Below are positions 5,645-6,241 of a stretch of 6,241 bases of DNA, piece after piece. Numbering within the stretch: the first letter of the stretch is position 1; each line of letters begins with the position of its first letter. Below the pieces are notes generated by a model. The model saw only the letters and a list, made by a program, of their open reading frames with translations, made no database searches and was not told where the DNA came from. The stretch comes from Elusimicrobiota bacterium. Lineage in GTDB: Bacteria; Elusimicrobiota; Elusimicrobia; 2-02-FULL-39-32. Both the position numbers and the translations under genes were made by a program. The DNA is taken from assembly GCA_016193115.1 (NCBI GenBank), contig JACPSV010000176.1, positions 1 through 6,241 of the forward strand, read 5' to 3'.

Positions 5645-6241
5645 GTGAGGGCCTTGAGGTACAGTTTGATGTATTCTTTGGCGGATCTCTTCCAGGAAAA
5701 ATTGGTCTTCATGGCGTTTTTCCTGAGCGCAGTCCAGGGAATCGGTTTGCGCATGGTTTGGATGGCTTGGATGAGAGATTGAGACCAGGAGTCCGCAGAA
5801 AGGGAATCGCTGACGAAACCTGTCCCTTTCTTTGTTTTGGAGTTCCACGGCAGTACGGTGTCCCGTAACCCGCCCGTTGGGGTCACGACCGGGATGGTTC
5901 CGTACTTCATGGAGATCATTTGACTTAGTCCGCACGGTTCAAATTCGGACGGCATCGCAAATAGGTCCGAACCCCCGTATATTTTGTGCGCCAGATCCGG
6001 ACTGAACCCCAAATGAACGGCAAAACTCTTCTTATTTTTTTTCTGAAGGGCCAACAAGGATTCCTGAATTTTTTTGTCTCCCACTCCCAAAATCGCCCAT
6101 TGGCACGGAATCTTTTGTTTTGTTAACCGGCGGACAGTCTCCGGAATTTTTCCGAACCCTTTCTGGGTGTCCAGACGCGAGACCATTCCCACCAACGGAA
6201 CCCTTTCGTCGGCAGGCAACCCGATCTGTTTCTGTAAATCC
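5641..6241 (-). CDS. glgA: Glycogen synthase GlgA, C-terminal part (runs off the right edge)
   Basis: GlgA (GT5 family, GT-B fold) adds glucose from a nucleotide sugar, usually ADP-glucose, to growing alpha-1,4-glucan in the cytoplasm. The last 199 residues, the C-terminal Rossmann domain, are visible out of a usual length of roughly 480. Reading from the edge: DLQKQIGLP, then PLVGMVSRLDTQKGF (sugar-nucleotide loop), WAILGVGD, HKIYGGSDLFAMPSEFEPCG, YGTIPVVTPTGGLRDTV, TGF, and the terminal helix with FSWKRSAKEYIKLY. The Glu of FEPCGL (codon 5938-5940) corresponds to the catalytic/nucleotide-binding Glu of the family. The frame continues past a TTG at 6219 to the edge, so that TTG is not the start. 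Its TGA overlaps the ftsX ATG. A metabolic gene heading a division module is somewhat unexpected. Identification is secure. Confidence 0.96.
   Translation of the reverse strand, partial: DLQKQIGLPADERVPLVGMVSRLDTQKGFGKIPETVRRLTKQKIPCQWAILGVGDKKIQESLLALQKKNKKSFAVHLGFSPDLAHKIYGGSDLFAMPSEFEPCGLSQMISMKYGTIPVVTPTGGLRDTVLPWNSKTKKGTGFVSDSLSADSWSQSLIQAIQTMRKPIPWTALRKNAMKTNFSWKRSAKEYIKLYLKALT

Noticed and set aside
5645..5935. 97-codon in-frame extension upstream of the ftsX ATG
   Set aside because: It overlaps the conserved end of glgA in another frame, is full of His/Arg/Pro with no membrane segment, and the ATGA overlap start at 5644 gives the expected FtsX length and topology.
6217..6219. TTG as the start of the glycogen synthase gene
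   Set aside because: The frame is open to the window edge and the upstream codons (DLQKQIG) fit the GlgA family, so the gene is simply cut by the window.

Overview
The window is a densely packed gene run, all on the minus strand, so it reads from the right edge to the left edge. In transcription order it holds: the 3' part of glgA (glycogen synthase), an FtsX-family membrane protein, an EnvC-like murein hydrolase activator, a CtpA-type S41 protease, a YibQ-type divergent polysaccharide deacetylase, tsaD (tRNA t6A synthesis) and the first 47 codons of an APC-family permease that leaves the window at base 1. The only stretches outside genes are 7 bases (2356-2362) and 22 bases (142-163). No rRNA, tRNA, CRISPR array, transposase or intrinsic terminator was seen.

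The genes look like one translationally coupled operon. Three junctions are ATGA start/stop overlaps (glgA/ftsX, envC/ctpA, yibQ/tsaD), and ftsX/envC overlap by 8 bp. ctpA and yibQ are separated by 7 bp, and tsaD and the permease by 22 bp. No promoter is visible, so the transcript must start upstream of the right edge or inside a coding region.

The central four genes form a cell-envelope module. In well-studied bacteria FtsX recruits and activates the periplasmic coiled-coil protein EnvC, which switches on peptidoglycan amidases at division. S41 proteases of the Ctp family and YibQ-type deacetylases often lie beside envC (in E. coli envC/yibP is next to yibQ; alphaproteobacteria often have envC, an S41 protease and a YibQ-like gene in a row). 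Two details stand out. The EnvC LytM domain has lost three of its four zinc ligands, which fits a non-catalytic activator. No ftsE precedes ftsX, and the FtsX lacks the usual conserved loop after its second membrane helix.

The proteins suggest a Gram-negative, didermal bacterium that stores glycogen. The gene order and sequence divergence suggest an uncultured lineage rather than a model proteobacterium, perhaps in the Elusimicrobiota/Omnitrophota range, but that placement is a weak guess. The one non-genic structure is a GC-rich palindromic repeat at the 3' end of tsaD, which appears to have replaced the native stop and added about 13 residues. I see no clearly new biological system here; the window is mostly a conserved housekeeping and envelope operon with a few unusual details.
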